This document shows positions 44,815 through 54,244 of a stretch of DNA of 64,000 bases, one piece after another. Positions within the stretch are counted from its first letter, which is position 1; each line of letters begins with the position of its first letter. The stretch is from Planctomycetaceae bacterium (lineage in GTDB: Bacteria; Planctomycetota; Planctomycetia; Planctomycetales; Planctomycetaceae), in assembly GCA_018699955.1 (NCBI GenBank), contig JABISG010000096.1, positions 21,979-85,978 of the forward strand. The letters are read 5' to 3'. The position numbers and the translations under genes are program-made. Below the pieces are notes generated by a model, which worked only from the letters and a program-made list of their open reading frames with translations, did not search any database and was not told the DNA's origin.

Positions 44815-45492
44815 TTGGCTTTTCTGATTGCGCTGGAAGGCATCGACGGTTCCGGAAAAGGAACGCAGGCACGCCTTTTATACGAACGGCTGAAGGCCGA
44901 CGGCCGGAGCGCTGAATTGCTCAGTTTTCCGCGGTACTCCGAAACCGTTTTCGGAAAAACGGTTGGGGATTTTCTCAACGGCCGGTTTGGAACGCTCGAC
45001 GACGTCCATCCGTTTCTGGCATCGTTGCTCTACGCCGGTGACCGATTCGAGTCGCGGAGCATGCTGCTCGAAGCGGCCGAGTCGCACGACGCCATCGTCA
45101 TCGACCGTTACGTCGCTTCCAACATTGCTCATCAGGGAGCCAAACTCGACGGCGACGAGCGGCGCGAGTTTGTCGAATGGATCGGCACGATCGAACACGA
45201 CATTTACCAACTACCGCAGCCCGATCTCGTCGTGCTTCTCGATCTGCCGGCCGAACAGGCCCAGCAACTTATCGCCACCAAGAATCAGCGCGACTACACC
45301 GACAAGGCTGCCGACATTCAGGAAGCCGACGGCGATTATCTGGCTCGCGTTCGTCAGGTCTATCTCGAACTGGCTGAAGGACAGGCAAATTGGCATCGCG
45401 TGGCGTGCGCCGACAACGAAACGATTCGAAACATCGACGACATCGCGGAAGAAATCTGGATTACCGTCGAGGCCCGCCGGAACAACCAGTGA
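44815..45492 (+). CDS. tmk: Thymidylate kinase
   Basis: A 225-residue cytoplasmic enzyme phosphorylating dTMP to dTDP. Residues 8-18 give the P-loop EGIDGSGKGTQ, then the DRYVASNIAHQG motif (DRY region) near 99-110 binds the nucleotide, and DLVVLLDLPAEQA follows. The start is a TTG at 44815 with weak GGCGG upstream; no other start gives the P-loop. Length is typical. The C-terminal part is acidic and short. Confidence 0.9.
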   Translation: MAFLIALEGIDGSGKGTQARLLYERLKADGRSAELLSFPRYSETVFGKTVGDFLNGRFGTLDDVHPFLASLLYAGDRFESRSMLLEAAESHDAIVIDRYVASNIAHQGAKLDGDERREFVEWIGTIEHDIYQLPQPDLVVLLDLPAEQAQQLIATKNQRDYTDKAADIQEADGDYLARVRQVYLELAEGQANWHRVACADNETIRNIDDIAEEIWITVEARRNNQ

Positions 45493-45517
45493 CCGCGTGA
45501 TTCTACACAGCTCACAG

Positions 45518-46273
45518 CTATGCCGCGGCGACGTCCTCTTCATCGTCATCTGCTTCCGTCGTCGCATCGCTGTCCGGTTCGTCGGTTACATCGTCAGCGT
45601 CTGCGGATGGCGGTTCCTTCCGTCGCAGCCGGTCCGACATCGGCAAGTCTTTCAGGTCGCGCAGGCCGAAGGATTCGAGAAACGCGCGAGTGGTGCCGTA
45701 CAGGTAGGGACGTCCCAGTGATTCATCGTGTCCGGTGATCCGTACCAGGTTTCGGTCCATGAGCTGTTTGAGCATTTCGGCGCACTGCACGCCGCGAACT
45801 TCTTCGACATCTGCCCGGGTGACCGGTTGCCGGTAGGCGACAATGGTCAGCGTCTCCAACGCGGGGGGCGACAACTTGAGCTGCGACTGCCGGTGATGCA
45901 ACTTGTCGAGCCAACGTGCAAACTGTGGACGCGTTAGCAGTTGAAAACCGGTCGCAACTCGTTCGATACGAAAGGCCGATTCGTCCGCATCGTAAGCAGC
46001 GTTCAAGGCGTCGATCAACTGCGTGACTTCAGCCGCATCGACCAACGTTGCCAGTTGAGCCAGTCGGCGTTTCGACAAAGCACCATCGGCAATCAGTAAC
46101 ACGGCTTCCAGCCGCGCCATCTTTGGACTGCGGAACGTTGGGTGTGCGCCGTCACTTGTATCCTCGATCGATCCCGCTGAGGTTCTTCGTCGCCGCAGCC
46201 AATTGCGAAACTCCAACGCCGACTCGCGTCGGCACGATTGCCAACCCCTTCGCGGCGCGCAATCCCAACTCAT
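45518..46273 (-). CDS. scpB: Segregation and condensation protein B
   Basis: A protein of up to about 250 residues with two winged-helix domains that regulates the Smc-ScpA condensin in chromosome segregation. Core motifs are ARLEAVLLIADGALSKRRLAQL and LSPPALETLTIVAYRQPVTRADVEEVRG, typical of ScpB, followed by GRPYLYGTTRAFLESFGL. The C-terminal 45 residues are very acidic (DADDVTDEPDSD...), as in planctomycete homologues. The start is uncertain: the frame stays open to 46381; the ATG at 46273 has a GGAAAA site and is chosen, while 46120 would drop the conserved RSPK-type lead. scpA is not adjacent. Confidence 0.82.
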   Translation of the reverse strand: MSWDCAPRRGWQSCRRESALEFRNWLRRRRTSAGSIEDTSDGAHPTFRSPKMARLEAVLLIADGALSKRRLAQLATLVDAAEVTQLIDALNAAYDADESAFRIERVATGFQLLTRPQFARWLDKLHHRQSQLKLSPPALETLTIVAYRQPVTRADVEEVRGVQCAEMLKQLMDRNLVRITGHDESLGRPYLYGTTRAFLESFGLRDLKDLPMSDRLRRKEPPSADADDVTDEPDSDATTEADDDEEDVAAA

Positions 46274-46377
46274 CGACGTTGGCGTTTTCCAATTATCGGC
46301 CGCTGGATGGAACGGCATCGTTGGGTCTCTTGCGTCTGCCGCATTGTATTCATGCCGCGTGGTCAAACGCCGTTCGG

Positions 46378-47271
46378 TCAACGGCGGTTCTGCGATTGAT
46401 CGATCTGCGTCAACACCTGTTGAACTGCGAGCAAGGGTTCGTCGGCTTGAGCTTCAAAACGGTGGGTGACTCGTGGGTTTTCCTTCGGCGAGAAGAAACA
46501 ACTGAAGTGAAACTCGTTGGGCTGTTTTCCCGCTGAGAGTCGGTAGTCGCGAATCCCAAGTGAATTCAGACGGCTGACAACCTCTCGCCACGTCTGTGGT
46601 TGACGAATGGCGGCGGTGGTTTCTTGCAGCCGGCTGTCATCGGCGGGAACCGTTCGGTGGAACGGCTCGCGGTTGTCTACTTCAGCGATTGCCGTGGATG
46701 TCTCTGTGTCATCTCGCCCAAAACGCGAGTCGAACTCGCGGCGGTTGGGACGTTCATCCGATGGGTTGACATCTGATCGATCGGCCGAGAATTGCTGATC
46801 CAGGCGTTCATTGGCCGGGGAAAATCGGTCTCGCGCCGAGGTGTTCGATGCGCGACGGTCAGCAATTTCGTGTTCCGTCGAACGAGATTCCCTTGCGATC
46901 TCGTCAAAATCTCCCCTCGGCTGCTGCGATGATTTGCCAAACAAATTGGTAATCCGCGGCTCGCTCGACTCCCGATTTTCCAATCGATCGACATTCAGCG
47001 GTCGAAAGGCGTCTTGCGCAGGTGATGATCCGGTTTCGGTAACATCATCAAACGGGGCGAACAGGTCTTCAACGCCTTGCGCCATCGACTCGCCGGCGCC
47101 GGCCTGATGAAAGGAGACAATGTCGCCTGAGAGTTGATCGCCGCCGGAAACATGTTCCGACGATGCGATGACCGGCGCAAATTGCGGCAGGCCAAAGACG
47201 CCGACGACGGCCGCCACCCCCAGGACAAACAAAATCAACCATGTGGCAGAACCACTCCCCTGTACGCGCAT
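46378..47271 (-). CDS. Membrane-anchored protein of unknown function
   Basis: A 297-residue protein starting at the ATG at 47271, preceded by GGAAGGA. Residues 9-28 form a membrane helix (ATWLILFVLGVAAVVGVFGL), so it is N-terminally anchored. The middle 200 residues are disordered, rich in Asp, Glu, Arg, Ser and Asn. The last 70 residues (TWREVVSRLNSLGIRDYRLSAGKQPNEFHFSCFF) form a small folded domain with Cys. I do not recognise the family. scpB follows on the same strand and its possible TTG start overlaps the stop codon of this gene, so they may be linked. Confidence 0.55.
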   Translation of the reverse strand: MRVQGSGSATWLILFVLGVAAVVGVFGLPQFAPVIASSEHVSGGDQLSGDIVSFHQAGAGESMAQGVEDLFAPFDDVTETGSSPAQDAFRPLNVDRLENRESSEPRITNLFGKSSQQPRGDFDEIARESRSTEHEIADRRASNTSARDRFSPANERLDQQFSADRSDVNPSDERPNRREFDSRFGRDDTETSTAIAEVDNREPFHRTVPADDSRLQETTAAIRQPQTWREVVSRLNSLGIRDYRLSAGKQPNEFHFSCFFSPKENPRVTHRFEAQADEPLLAVQQVLTQIDQSQNRR

Positions 47272-48107
47272 GTGCGGGATCCTTCCCTCTGGGCGGCGGC
47301 CATTGCCTGGGTCTCGGCGGTCTGGAAGGCATGGGTCATTGCCTTTCGACCAAAATAGAAGCAAGCAGCCGTCGCGCGTGTTCTTGTTCAATCGACAAAA
47401 AAGCGGCCATCGAGTGAGTCGCGCCACGCAGAGCACGCCCCCCAAGGTGTGGCCTGTGAACCTATCGAATGTCGCTCGAATTCCTTTCGAGCGGGCGAAC
47501 TGTATCGGAACTTGAGAGTTGCGACAATCGAACTTTTGTACGACAAAATCACGATGATGCGATTCCGTTTTTCGAACAGAGTCCATCGATCACCAACCTC
47601 CGACGGAGCCTTCCCACGCGAAATCGATGCCAATTTATCTGCTTTTCCAAATGACACGCGAGCGCGGCGGCGCTGTTTCCAAAACCCGAAGGATGACAGA
47701 TCTTCGTGTGATCGGTACCGAATATGCTCGATTCCGGAAAATCGGATTCGCTTCGCCGTGCAAACCACGTAATGTTCTGGACATTTCGCCAAGATACGGA
47801 CGGAAGGTCCTTTCCTGCGGCACCAGAGCAACCGCACCAAGGCCGAGATTATGAACCAACCACGGAAACCGGCTTTGCATCAACCGGTGAATTTAGCTAG
47901 TTTGCGTTAAGTGGCGAAAGGATTTCGCTAACACAAAATGGAACGGGAATTGTAATTTTGGCATTTTTGCCCCCGTTGTTCTTGTACAAATTGCATTTTT
48001 CGCCCGCTTGCCTGTTTCCGAATTGAACAGGATTGTCGGCGAGATCGACGGCACAAACGTCTTTGCGGGTCGGCAACCCGTTGACACTGCCGCACGGAGG
48101 AATCGCT
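47272..48107. other. Long gene-free region
   Basis: About 836 bases without a convincing gene. Antisense and sense frames of 60-150 codons exist but lack ribosome sites and have mixed codon use. No RNA structure was recognised. It probably carries divergent promoters; AT-rich stretches occur around 47890-48010. Confidence 0.45.
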
Positions 48108-48926
48108 ATGAGTTTCAGTAACGATCGCGTCACAAATTCGGCGCATGGTTGTCGGCTGTTGATTTCCGGCATCGTGTCCATCGTTTTCATTTACGCGTTG
48201 CCCTGCGCGGCGGCCGATACTCCAACCGCTAAGTCGGTGCATCCGCTCATTCGTGCATTGAAGTATGCGCGGTCCAGCCAACAGACAATTGAGAATGCCA
48301 AAGACTACACGGCCGAATTTTCCAAAAGCGATATTGTCGGCGGGCAGGTGCATGCCCACACCACGCTGCTGAAGTACCGCGCCAAACCAATGAGCGCCTA
48401 TTTGAAGTTCAAAGATCCACACGCCGGCCGCGAGGTCATTTTTGTGCAGGGGAAGAACAGCGGCAATTTGTTGGCCCACGAAACCGGGTTGGCTTCGCTG
48501 ATTGGGACCATCTCGTTATTGCCCACCAGTACTCGGGCGATGTCCGAGAGCAAGCATCCAATCACCGAAATCGGCATGGCCAAGTTAGTCATTGGGCTGA
48601 TCGATCAGTGGGAAGCCGAATCAAAATTCGGTGAGATCGACGTGCAATATTTTCCGCAGGCGACCCACAAGAAACTGGGGAAGCAAGAGCATCTGGTGAT
48701 TCAGGCGGTCCATCCGCGACGGCGACGGCAGTTCAACTTTCACCGCTCGCGACTTTGGATCGACCGTAAGACAAACCTTCCGGTCCGCGTTGCCCATTGG
48801 GGATTCCCCGCCCGCCCCAACGACAAACCGCCGCTGCTCGAAGAGTACACCTACCGCAACGTGAAACTCAATGTCGGGCTGAAAGACATTGACTTCGACG
48901 TAAAAAACCCGAAATACGCTTACTGA
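48108..48926 (+). CDS. DUF1571-family exported protein
   Basis: A 272-residue protein with a signal peptide ending near residue 36 (ALPCAAAD). The mature part matches the DUF1571 layout: YTAEFSKSDIVGG, then LLKYRAKPMSAYLKFKDPHAGREVIFVQG, then SLLPTSTRAMSESKHPITEIGMAKL and YRNVKLNVGLKDIDFDVKNPKY at the C terminus. The pattern of long beta-strands and the family context suggest a LolA/VLRF-like periplasmic lipid-binding fold; that is inference. The start has an excellent CACGGAGGAA site. panC lies downstream (123 bp). Confidence 0.75.
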   Translation: MSFSNDRVTNSAHGCRLLISGIVSIVFIYALPCAAADTPTAKSVHPLIRALKYARSSQQTIENAKDYTAEFSKSDIVGGQVHAHTTLLKYRAKPMSAYLKFKDPHAGREVIFVQGKNSGNLLAHETGLASLIGTISLLPTSTRAMSESKHPITEIGMAKLVIGLIDQWEAESKFGEIDVQYFPQATHKKLGKQEHLVIQAVHPRRRRQFNFHRSRLWIDRKTNLPVRVAHWGFPARPNDKPPLLEEYTYRNVKLNVGLKDIDFDVKNPKYAY

Positions 48927-49049
48927 CGCGCGATCTCCGGTTTCCTCGAAACGGGGCGATGGGTAAGATTCCTCTGTTCGCTGCAACCTAATGGGGTGCG
49001 GTTTCTGCGATGCATTGCATCGCAGCTGATTATTGAGGATACCCTCACC

Positions 49050-49946
49050 ATGCGATTTGCAACTGCGGCGAGACCATCGACGGCGGACATGCTGGTTGTC
49101 CGCAGCGTCGAAGATGCGCGCCGCGAAATTGCCGCTGCTCGAGCGCGCGGTGAAGAAATCGCATTGGTGCCGACGATGGGTGCGCTGCATGCCGGACATT
49201 TGAGCCTCGTGCAGACGGCGTGCGAAGAATGCGATTTCGTCGCCGTCAGCATCTTTGTAAACCCGTCGCAGTTCGGCCCCAACGAAGATTTTGACAAGTA
49301 CCCCCGCGCATTCGAGGCAGATCTCCAGGCATGCCGCGAGTGTGGCGTCAATCTCGTTTTCGCGCCCGACGTTTCCACGATTTACCCCGACACGTTTTCC
49401 ACATTTGTCGAATTGGAAGGACTCTCGGATGTTCTCGAAGGCCGATGCCGACCGGGGCATTTTCGCGGCGTCGCCACCGTCGTCCTCAAACTGCTGAACA
49501 TCGTGCAGCCCGATGTTTCCTATTTCGGCCGCAAGGATTATCAGCAGCAGGCGATCATCCGCCGCATGTGCCGCGATCTCGATATGCCGGGCGAAATCCG
49601 AACCTGCGACACCGTTCGCGAATTGGACGGCCTGGCACTCAGCAGCCGCAACCGCTATTTGAGTGACGACGAACGAATCGCCGCCTTGTCACTGTCGAAG
49701 TGTCTGAAACTGGCAAAACAGCGGCTCACCGCCGGCGAAACCGACGTCGAATTAGTTCGCCGCGAAATGCTCGCCCTGCTCAACAAGACTCGCGGCGTCG
49801 CCGTCGATTACGCAACCATCGCCGATCCGGATTCCCTCGCCGACATCACAGCGCCCCAGCTAGAAATGATCGCCCTCGTCGCCGCCAAAGTCGGCCGGGC
49901 ACGGCTGATCGACAACCTACCGATTCACCTGCCCGCCGATCGCTGA
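49050..49946 (+). CDS. panC: Pantothenate synthetase
   Basis: A 298-residue enzyme ligating pantoate and beta-alanine with ATP in pantothenate synthesis. The HIGH-like PTMGALHAGHLSLV motif is near 40-53, followed by FVNPSQFGPNEDFDKYPR, GVATVVLKLLNIVQPDVSYFGRKDYQQQ and DTVRELDGLALSSRNRYL, all diagnostic. The ATG at 49050 gives normal length; an upstream GTG at 48996 has no ribosome site. panB is not adjacent. Confidence 0.93.
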   Translation: MRFATAARPSTADMLVVRSVEDARREIAAARARGEEIALVPTMGALHAGHLSLVQTACEECDFVAVSIFVNPSQFGPNEDFDKYPRAFEADLQACRECGVNLVFAPDVSTIYPDTFSTFVELEGLSDVLEGRCRPGHFRGVATVVLKLLNIVQPDVSYFGRKDYQQQAIIRRMCRDLDMPGEIRTCDTVRELDGLALSSRNRYLSDDERIAALSLSKCLKLAKQRLTAGETDVELVRREMLALLNKTRGVAVDYATIADPDSLADITAPQLEMIALVAAKVGRARLIDNLPIHLPADR

Positions 49947-50035
49947 GCTTGCGAAGATTGATCGCGAAGTACGAACCTCAAACAGAGGTCAGCGACCAGA
50001 GGGACGGCGAATCCAACTGTTAGGTAATAGAAAAA

Positions 50036-50446
50036 ATGGCACAAACAACTCGACTCGTACGCGATGATGATTACGAAGAGATGGCATCGTCATTTCAATG
50101 CCATCAAACTGCCGTACTTGATGGCGCACTTCAAGAACACGGAATCAGTGATGCTGACGTCCGACGCAAGGTCTGCGAGTCATTTCTGTTTCAGATGGGC
50201 GTTTTTCATGATCAGGGATGGCTGAAGCCATCACCCGATGGCGGCCCTGTCTTTCCGCTTCTTTGCTTTACCAATCGCTTCTTAAATACCGACACTCAGG
50301 TCGATGGATTAGGTGACGTTTACGCTCCATCAGAGGAATTCTCGTTTCACGAGTATGCATTCGGCAATGCGGCGTTGTTGTATGAAAACGACCCAAATGC
50401 TGTTGTCGAAACGGGAGTATTCGAAGGCGAAGAGGAAGACACTTAA
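50036..50446 (+). CDS. Hypothetical protein, 136 residues
   Basis: I do not recognise this protein. It is acidic (many Asp and Glu, ending EEEDT), soluble and has mixed alpha/beta content (HEYAFGNAALLYENDPNAVVE). The base composition is lower in GC than its neighbours, which may point to recent gain. The ribosome site is weak (TAGGTAATAG). It lies 90 bp after panC and 70 bp before lgt, on the same strand. Confidence 0.45.
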   Translation: MAQTTRLVRDDDYEEMASSFQCHQTAVLDGALQEHGISDADVRRKVCESFLFQMGVFHDQGWLKPSPDGGPVFPLLCFTNRFLNTDTQVDGLGDVYAPSEEFSFHEYAFGNAALLYENDPNAVVETGVFEGEEEDT

Positions 50447-50514
50447 CAGGGCACTCAAACTGACCTCTGAAACACGTTTTCCCCCTTCAAAACCAACTCA
50501 AGGACCACCGCGGC

Positions 50515-51648
50515 ATGCGACAAACGCTGCTTCGTATTCGTCTGGACGACATCTGGTCGATGGCTCCCATCGATGACATTACCGGCGTTGGGCTGGGATT
50601 TGTTGTGCTGTTGATCTGGTCGTTGATGGCCGTCAATTGGGCGGTGACGACTGTTCGCCGCGATGGCATCACGCGCGAAGATTTGCCCGGCGCGCTGATC
50701 TGGTTCGGTAGCGCAGTTGCCTTGTTGTCGATTGGGCAATGGTTCATCCCCGCAAGCCTCACCTCGATTCCCGTGTACGGTTACGGGTTCATGCTGTTTC
50801 TCGGTTTCTTCTCCGGCGCGTGGCTGGCGATGCGTCGCGCGAAGAGTGTTGGGCTTTCGGGCGATTTGATTTGGGATCTAGCCGTCTGGCTGATCGTTTC
50901 GGGAATCGGCGGCGCCCGGTTGCTGTACGTCATCCGTTTTCCGGAGAACGTTTTCGCGGGCAAAGTGGGGCCGGCCAAGTTCTGGGCGATTTTCAATTTG
51001 CCCGATGGCGGACTGGTGCTGTATGGCGGCGTGATTCTCGGGCTGCTGGTGTTCTTCTGGTTCTGCCATCGGCGGAAACTCAACCCGTTATTGATGGCCG
51101 ACGTGATCATGCCGTCGTTTTTTGTCGGGCTGGCATTCGGCCGGCTCGGCTGTTTTCTCAACGGCTGTTGTTACGGCGACGTCTGCAGCCTACCGTGGGC
51201 GGTGCAGTTCCCCGAAGGGAGCGCAACATTTGCCGCATTGGTCAGCAAGGGTTTTCTCAGCGAAACAGCGACGGCCACGATGTCGCTGCATCCGACACAG
51301 CTTTACAGTTCCATCAACGCCGTCGTGTTGGCGATTCTCACCGCCACCTACTTCAAGCATCGGCATCAAAACGGAGCCGTGCTGGCGTTGGCTTTATGCA
51401 CGTATCCCGTCACGCGGTTCGTCATCGAATACCTGCGCAGCGACGAATTGACCGTGGTGATGACAATTCGCACAGCGTTACTCTGGGGCGAAGAGGTGAC
51501 AACATTCACCACGCCGTTCACACCGTCGCAGTGGGTCAGCGTCGTGCTGTTCTCCATCGGCCTGGCATTCGCCTACTACCTGCAGCGCCGCGCACGCGGA
51601 GCCGCCTTCGCCACGCCGCCCCCCAGTGGAACACCCGCAGCCGCTTGA
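50515..51648 (+). CDS. lgt: Prolipoprotein diacylglyceryl transferase-like membrane protein
   Basis: A 377-residue polytopic membrane protein. The family motif FGRLGCFLNGCCYG (around 205-218) corresponds to the Lgt GRxGNFxN core, here with Cys in place of Asn; LHPTQLYSS (near 260) and the RFVIEYLRSDE motif (near 305) are also Lgt-like. About seven membrane helices are predicted. It would attach diacylglycerol to lipobox cysteines, a step needed for the several lipoproteins in this window. AAGGA precedes the ATG. The C-terminal tail is Ala/Pro-rich. Confidence 0.85.
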   Translation: MRQTLLRIRLDDIWSMAPIDDITGVGLGFVVLLIWSLMAVNWAVTTVRRDGITREDLPGALIWFGSAVALLSIGQWFIPASLTSIPVYGYGFMLFLGFFSGAWLAMRRAKSVGLSGDLIWDLAVWLIVSGIGGARLLYVIRFPENVFAGKVGPAKFWAIFNLPDGGLVLYGGVILGLLVFFWFCHRRKLNPLLMADVIMPSFFVGLAFGRLGCFLNGCCYGDVCSLPWAVQFPEGSATFAALVSKGFLSETATATMSLHPTQLYSSINAVVLAILTATYFKHRHQNGAVLALALCTYPVTRFVIEYLRSDELTVVMTIRTALLWGEEVTTFTTPFTPSQWVSVVLFSIGLAFAYYLQRRARGAAFATPPPSGTPAAA

Positions 51649-51983
51649 CCTAATGTTGATTTCGGCCATGCCGTTTAGCGGCGGGCAACACCCGGCGCGT
51701 CCGGTATCTTGTTCTGCTAGTCACGCGATGCGTTCCTCTTCAGAACGATGACGTTCTTGGAAAATGAGGCCACGACCCCGAGAATCTGACGGATACGATT
51801 TGCCGTCGGGTTATCGTCACCACTGACGGTGCGTGTCTGACCGTCCCAAGAATAGCCCGCGACAACTCAACAAAAAAAGCCCGCACAGAGTCAAGTGACG
51901 CTGTGCGGGCGGGGCGAGAAACGGAGCCGTTGTTGACAAGCGGTGACCTGTGAGGGCCGCTGCGATCAATGCCGAGTCGTTTT
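51649..51983. other. Intergenic region between lgt and exported-protein cluster
   Basis: About 335 bases between convergent genes. Contains the terminator hairpin at 51872-51910; no gene or other motif was seen. Confidence 0.5.
51872..51910 (-). terminator. Terminator for leftward exported-protein gene
   Basis: Arms GCCCGCACAG (51879-51888) and CTGTGCGGGC (51901-51910) form a 10-bp stem with a 12-nt loop. On the minus strand it is followed by seven T residues (plus strand AAAAAAA at 51872-51878), a classic intrinsic terminator for the gene starting at 52694. Confidence 0.8.
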
Positions 51984-52694
51984 TCAGCGAAACAGGTTCA
52001 GTGCCGTGTCATCCTGAGCCTTTGGTGCGGGCGGCGGATCTTCCGACTCGGCGGCCTTCGGAATCGGCCGTAGAGCTGGAACGGCCCCATTCCCATGCCC
52101 GTACACCGGCTGGCCGTAGGCACCGAATCCACACTGGTTCCCCTGGCATTCGCGCCGATGCCAGTTGCCCGGCCACGGCACGGCAGGTGTCATGCTCGGG
52201 TTGGGACGCCAAAACGGCACTCCCTGGTAGTAGTAGCCGAGTTGGGTTGTGTCGGTCGGCGAGTAGACCATTGGAAAGTAGTTCTTCCCCGCAGGGGCAT
52301 AGCCTGCTCCCCGCTGCCCGTTCCAGGCGTTTGGCCAATACCGTTGGTAAAGCACCGGCAGGCGATTGATGGGCCGTTTGACAGGCCGGCCCCAACCGTG
52401 ATCGGGAGAGTTGGAGCAAAGGCAATGTGACCTCAACAGGTTGCACAGGCTGCATCGACCGTGTCCGCAGGAATTGCAGCCATGGTCTCCGCAATTCTGA
52501 CATCCCGCATGTCCGTAGCTGATGTGTGCTGCCGATGTCGGAATTGCTTCTGTCTGAACCGAGGCCGTCGTGCCGTTTGGCGAGTCGCTGATCCGGACGA
52601 TACCCGGTTCGCCAGCGGAGGCACTTTCGGCCGACGCGGCAAAAAGCCCAGCGACGGCAATGGCCGCTAACATGATCTGTTTATTTTTTCGCAT
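51984..52694 (-). CDS. Exported Cys/Trp/Pro-rich small protein
   Basis: A 236-residue protein with a signal peptide ending near residue 27 (SASAGEP). The mature N terminus carries the VRISDSP motif, then a Cys/His-rich block (CQNCGDHGCNSCGHGRCSLCNLLRSHCLC) and finally Pro/Tyr/Trp-rich sequence. AGGACC lies just upstream of the ATG at 52694. The frame is open further upstream but that part overlaps the next gene antisense-free region and looks non-coding. Shares the VRISD motif and Cys-rich design with the gene at 52828-53598, so both are probable paralogues. Function unknown; a metal-binding or disulfide-rich envelope role is a guess. Confidence 0.6.
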   Translation of the reverse strand: MRKNKQIMLAAIAVAGLFAASAESASAGEPGIVRISDSPNGTTASVQTEAIPTSAAHISYGHAGCQNCGDHGCNSCGHGRCSLCNLLRSHCLCSNSPDHGWGRPVKRPINRLPVLYQRYWPNAWNGQRGAGYAPAGKNYFPMVYSPTDTTQLGYYYQGVPFWRPNPSMTPAVPWPGNWHRRECQGNQCGFGAYGQPVYGHGNGAVPALRPIPKAAESEDPPPAPKAQDDTALNLFR

Positions 52695-52827
52695 AGCGCT
52701 GGTCCTGATTGATGTCGCGATTGTCGAGTCAACGATTCGACACAGTTCGAGCGGCGAGACAACGTCCCACGTATCTGCGGCCTGGCATCGCAATCGGTTG
52801 ATCCCCGGTTTGGGGCGGGGCAGGGGT

Positions 52828-53598
52828 TTAGAACGGGGCTCCGGTGGAAATTGGTGTGAGACGGCTGGAAGGAATTCCGTGTCCGTAGTTGTAGGTGTGC
52901 CTGACGTTCGGCGCCAGCGGCACTGCCATGGGAACGCCGTATCCCTGGGCGGCATACACCCGGCCATCGCGCTGGTCGAAGTGGTTGGGATTCGCCGAGT
53001 AAAGCAGGTTGTAGTGTCCCTTCGGTGCGCAACCCTGACCACAACATCCGTCCGGCATGAAGTAGCCAAACAGGCAGCGTTTGCATTTGTGTTCAAACGC
53101 GAAGTAATCATCGAGGAGCCGATCGACTTTGTCTAACGATCGCCCGACTGCATTGCCGCCACACGAGCCGCAGGAACCATCCGAGCAGCCCTGGTCGCAA
53201 GAGGAGCACTCCTGGCAAGAGGCTTCCTGCTGACAGGAAGAGCATCCCTGATCGGCGCATCCTTGCTGACAGGATGAATAACCACTTCCAAATGCGGGTG
53301 ACGCTAACCAGTTATTCGTCGCCGTTATGAAACGATTCAACGACGTCCTGCGAATCGGATTGGCCTCCGGTTGCCACGTCGCGGCATACGCCGGTCCGGC
53401 ATTGACGACCTGCTGCCCTCTGGTCAGCGACGTTTGCCGAACCTGACGACTTGGCGCATACGAGCGCCGCGGTCGGTCACTGATCCGTACAACACCCACT
53501 GCAGCAGGCGACTGCGCGAACACACTCGCCGTCAACAAACAGGCTGCCAGGCCGCTCATCAATCTCGTTCCAACGCGTTTCCAACGATAAGTTTGCAT
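52828..53598 (-). CDS. Exported Cys-rich protein, paralogue of neighbour
   Basis: A 256-residue protein with a signal peptide cleaved near residue 29 (SVFAQ). The VRISDRP motif follows, then a Cys-dense region with about 20 Cys, arranged as repeats such as SSCQQGCADQGCSSC. A second Cys group is seen near 168-190 (HKCKRCLFGYFMPDGCCGQGC). The C terminus is Tyr/Pro-rich. GGGAAAGTACCC precedes the ATG. Same strand as the 51984-52694 gene, with a 133-bp gap. Function unknown. Confidence 0.65.
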   Translation of the reverse strand: MQTYRWKRVGTRLMSGLAACLLTASVFAQSPAAVGVVRISDRPRRSYAPSRQVRQTSLTRGQQVVNAGPAYAATWQPEANPIRRTSLNRFITATNNWLASPAFGSGYSSCQQGCADQGCSSCQQEASCQECSSCDQGCSDGSCGSCGGNAVGRSLDKVDRLLDDYFAFEHKCKRCLFGYFMPDGCCGQGCAPKGHYNLLYSANPNHFDQRDGRVYAAQGYGVPMAVPLAPNVRHTYNYGHGIPSSRLTPISTGAPF

Positions 53599-53689
53599 GG
53601 GTACTTTCCCGATAAGCGAATCGATGAACGAATCGCAGCGACCAAAATGAGTTAAGTTAAGGAGGCTTTTGACCTCACAATGATTCCGG

Positions 53690-54244
53690 CTAACGCAATC
53701 TCATACTTCCACTTGGCGGGAAGAACCCTTTGAGAAAGCTGATACGGGATTTGTATTTGACGCTGACTTCGGTTCCCTGCAGCTTCCAATGCTCGGTCGA
53801 CCAGACACCCAACGGAGTCACAACCCAGTCACCTTGAACCCTGTACGAAAACGGCCCGTACATGGCGCGGTAAGTGTGTGGATACAACATCTCGTGCGGC
53901 GCAAACGCTTGGTTGGAAACCACGGTTCCGCCAACCTGATGGGGAATGTTCGGCTGCGGCGAGGCGTACAGCGGCGCGTTCAAGTACGGGTAATGCGGCC
54001 GCTGCGGCGTATGTGTGTACGATCCCGGCTGTTGGGGGATGTGGTCGTAATGTGTGTATTGGTGACTGCGAAGACCGTGATGTCCTGGTTGATAAGGAAT
54101 CGGGTAGAGGGCCATGTTGACCGGAGCACGCTGCGGAGCCGGTCCGTAGGCCACACCGCCCGGCTGCTGCGCGTTCGCCGCGGCTTGCAACCCCGCCAAC
54201 AACAGCGTTGTCCCCACAATTACGCTCAATTGAATCCGTTTCAT
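53690..54244 (-). CDS. Exported His/Pro/Tyr-rich small protein
   Basis: A 184-residue protein with a signal peptide cleaved near residue 25 (AANAQQ). The mature part contains many His, Pro and Tyr (YPIPYQPGHHGLRSHQYTHYDHIPQQ) but no Cys cluster. GGAGGGATCACG precedes the ATG at 54244. I do not recognise a domain; a low-complexity envelope protein is likely. It forms a run of three leftward small exported genes. Confidence 0.6.
   Translation of the reverse strand: MKRIQLSVIVGTTLLLAGLQAAANAQQPGGVAYGPAPQRAPVNMALYPIPYQPGHHGLRSHQYTHYDHIPQQPGSYTHTPQRPHYPYLNAPLYASPQPNIPHQVGGTVVSNQAFAPHEMLYPHTYRAMYGPFSYRVQGDWVVTPLGVWSTEHWKLQGTEVSVKYKSRISFLKGFFPPSGSMRLR

Noticed and set aside
47272..47586. N-terminal extension of the membrane-anchored gene
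   Set aside because: It is rich in unlikely codons, and the ATG at 47271 has a good ribosome site and starts a membrane helix.
47388..47840. Minus-strand frame of 150 codons in the long gap
   Set aside because: No ribosome site, no motif and atypical codon use; treated as chance frame.
52695..53111. N-terminal extension of the Cys-rich gene frame
   Set aside because: It lacks a ribosome site and places the signal peptide in the middle.
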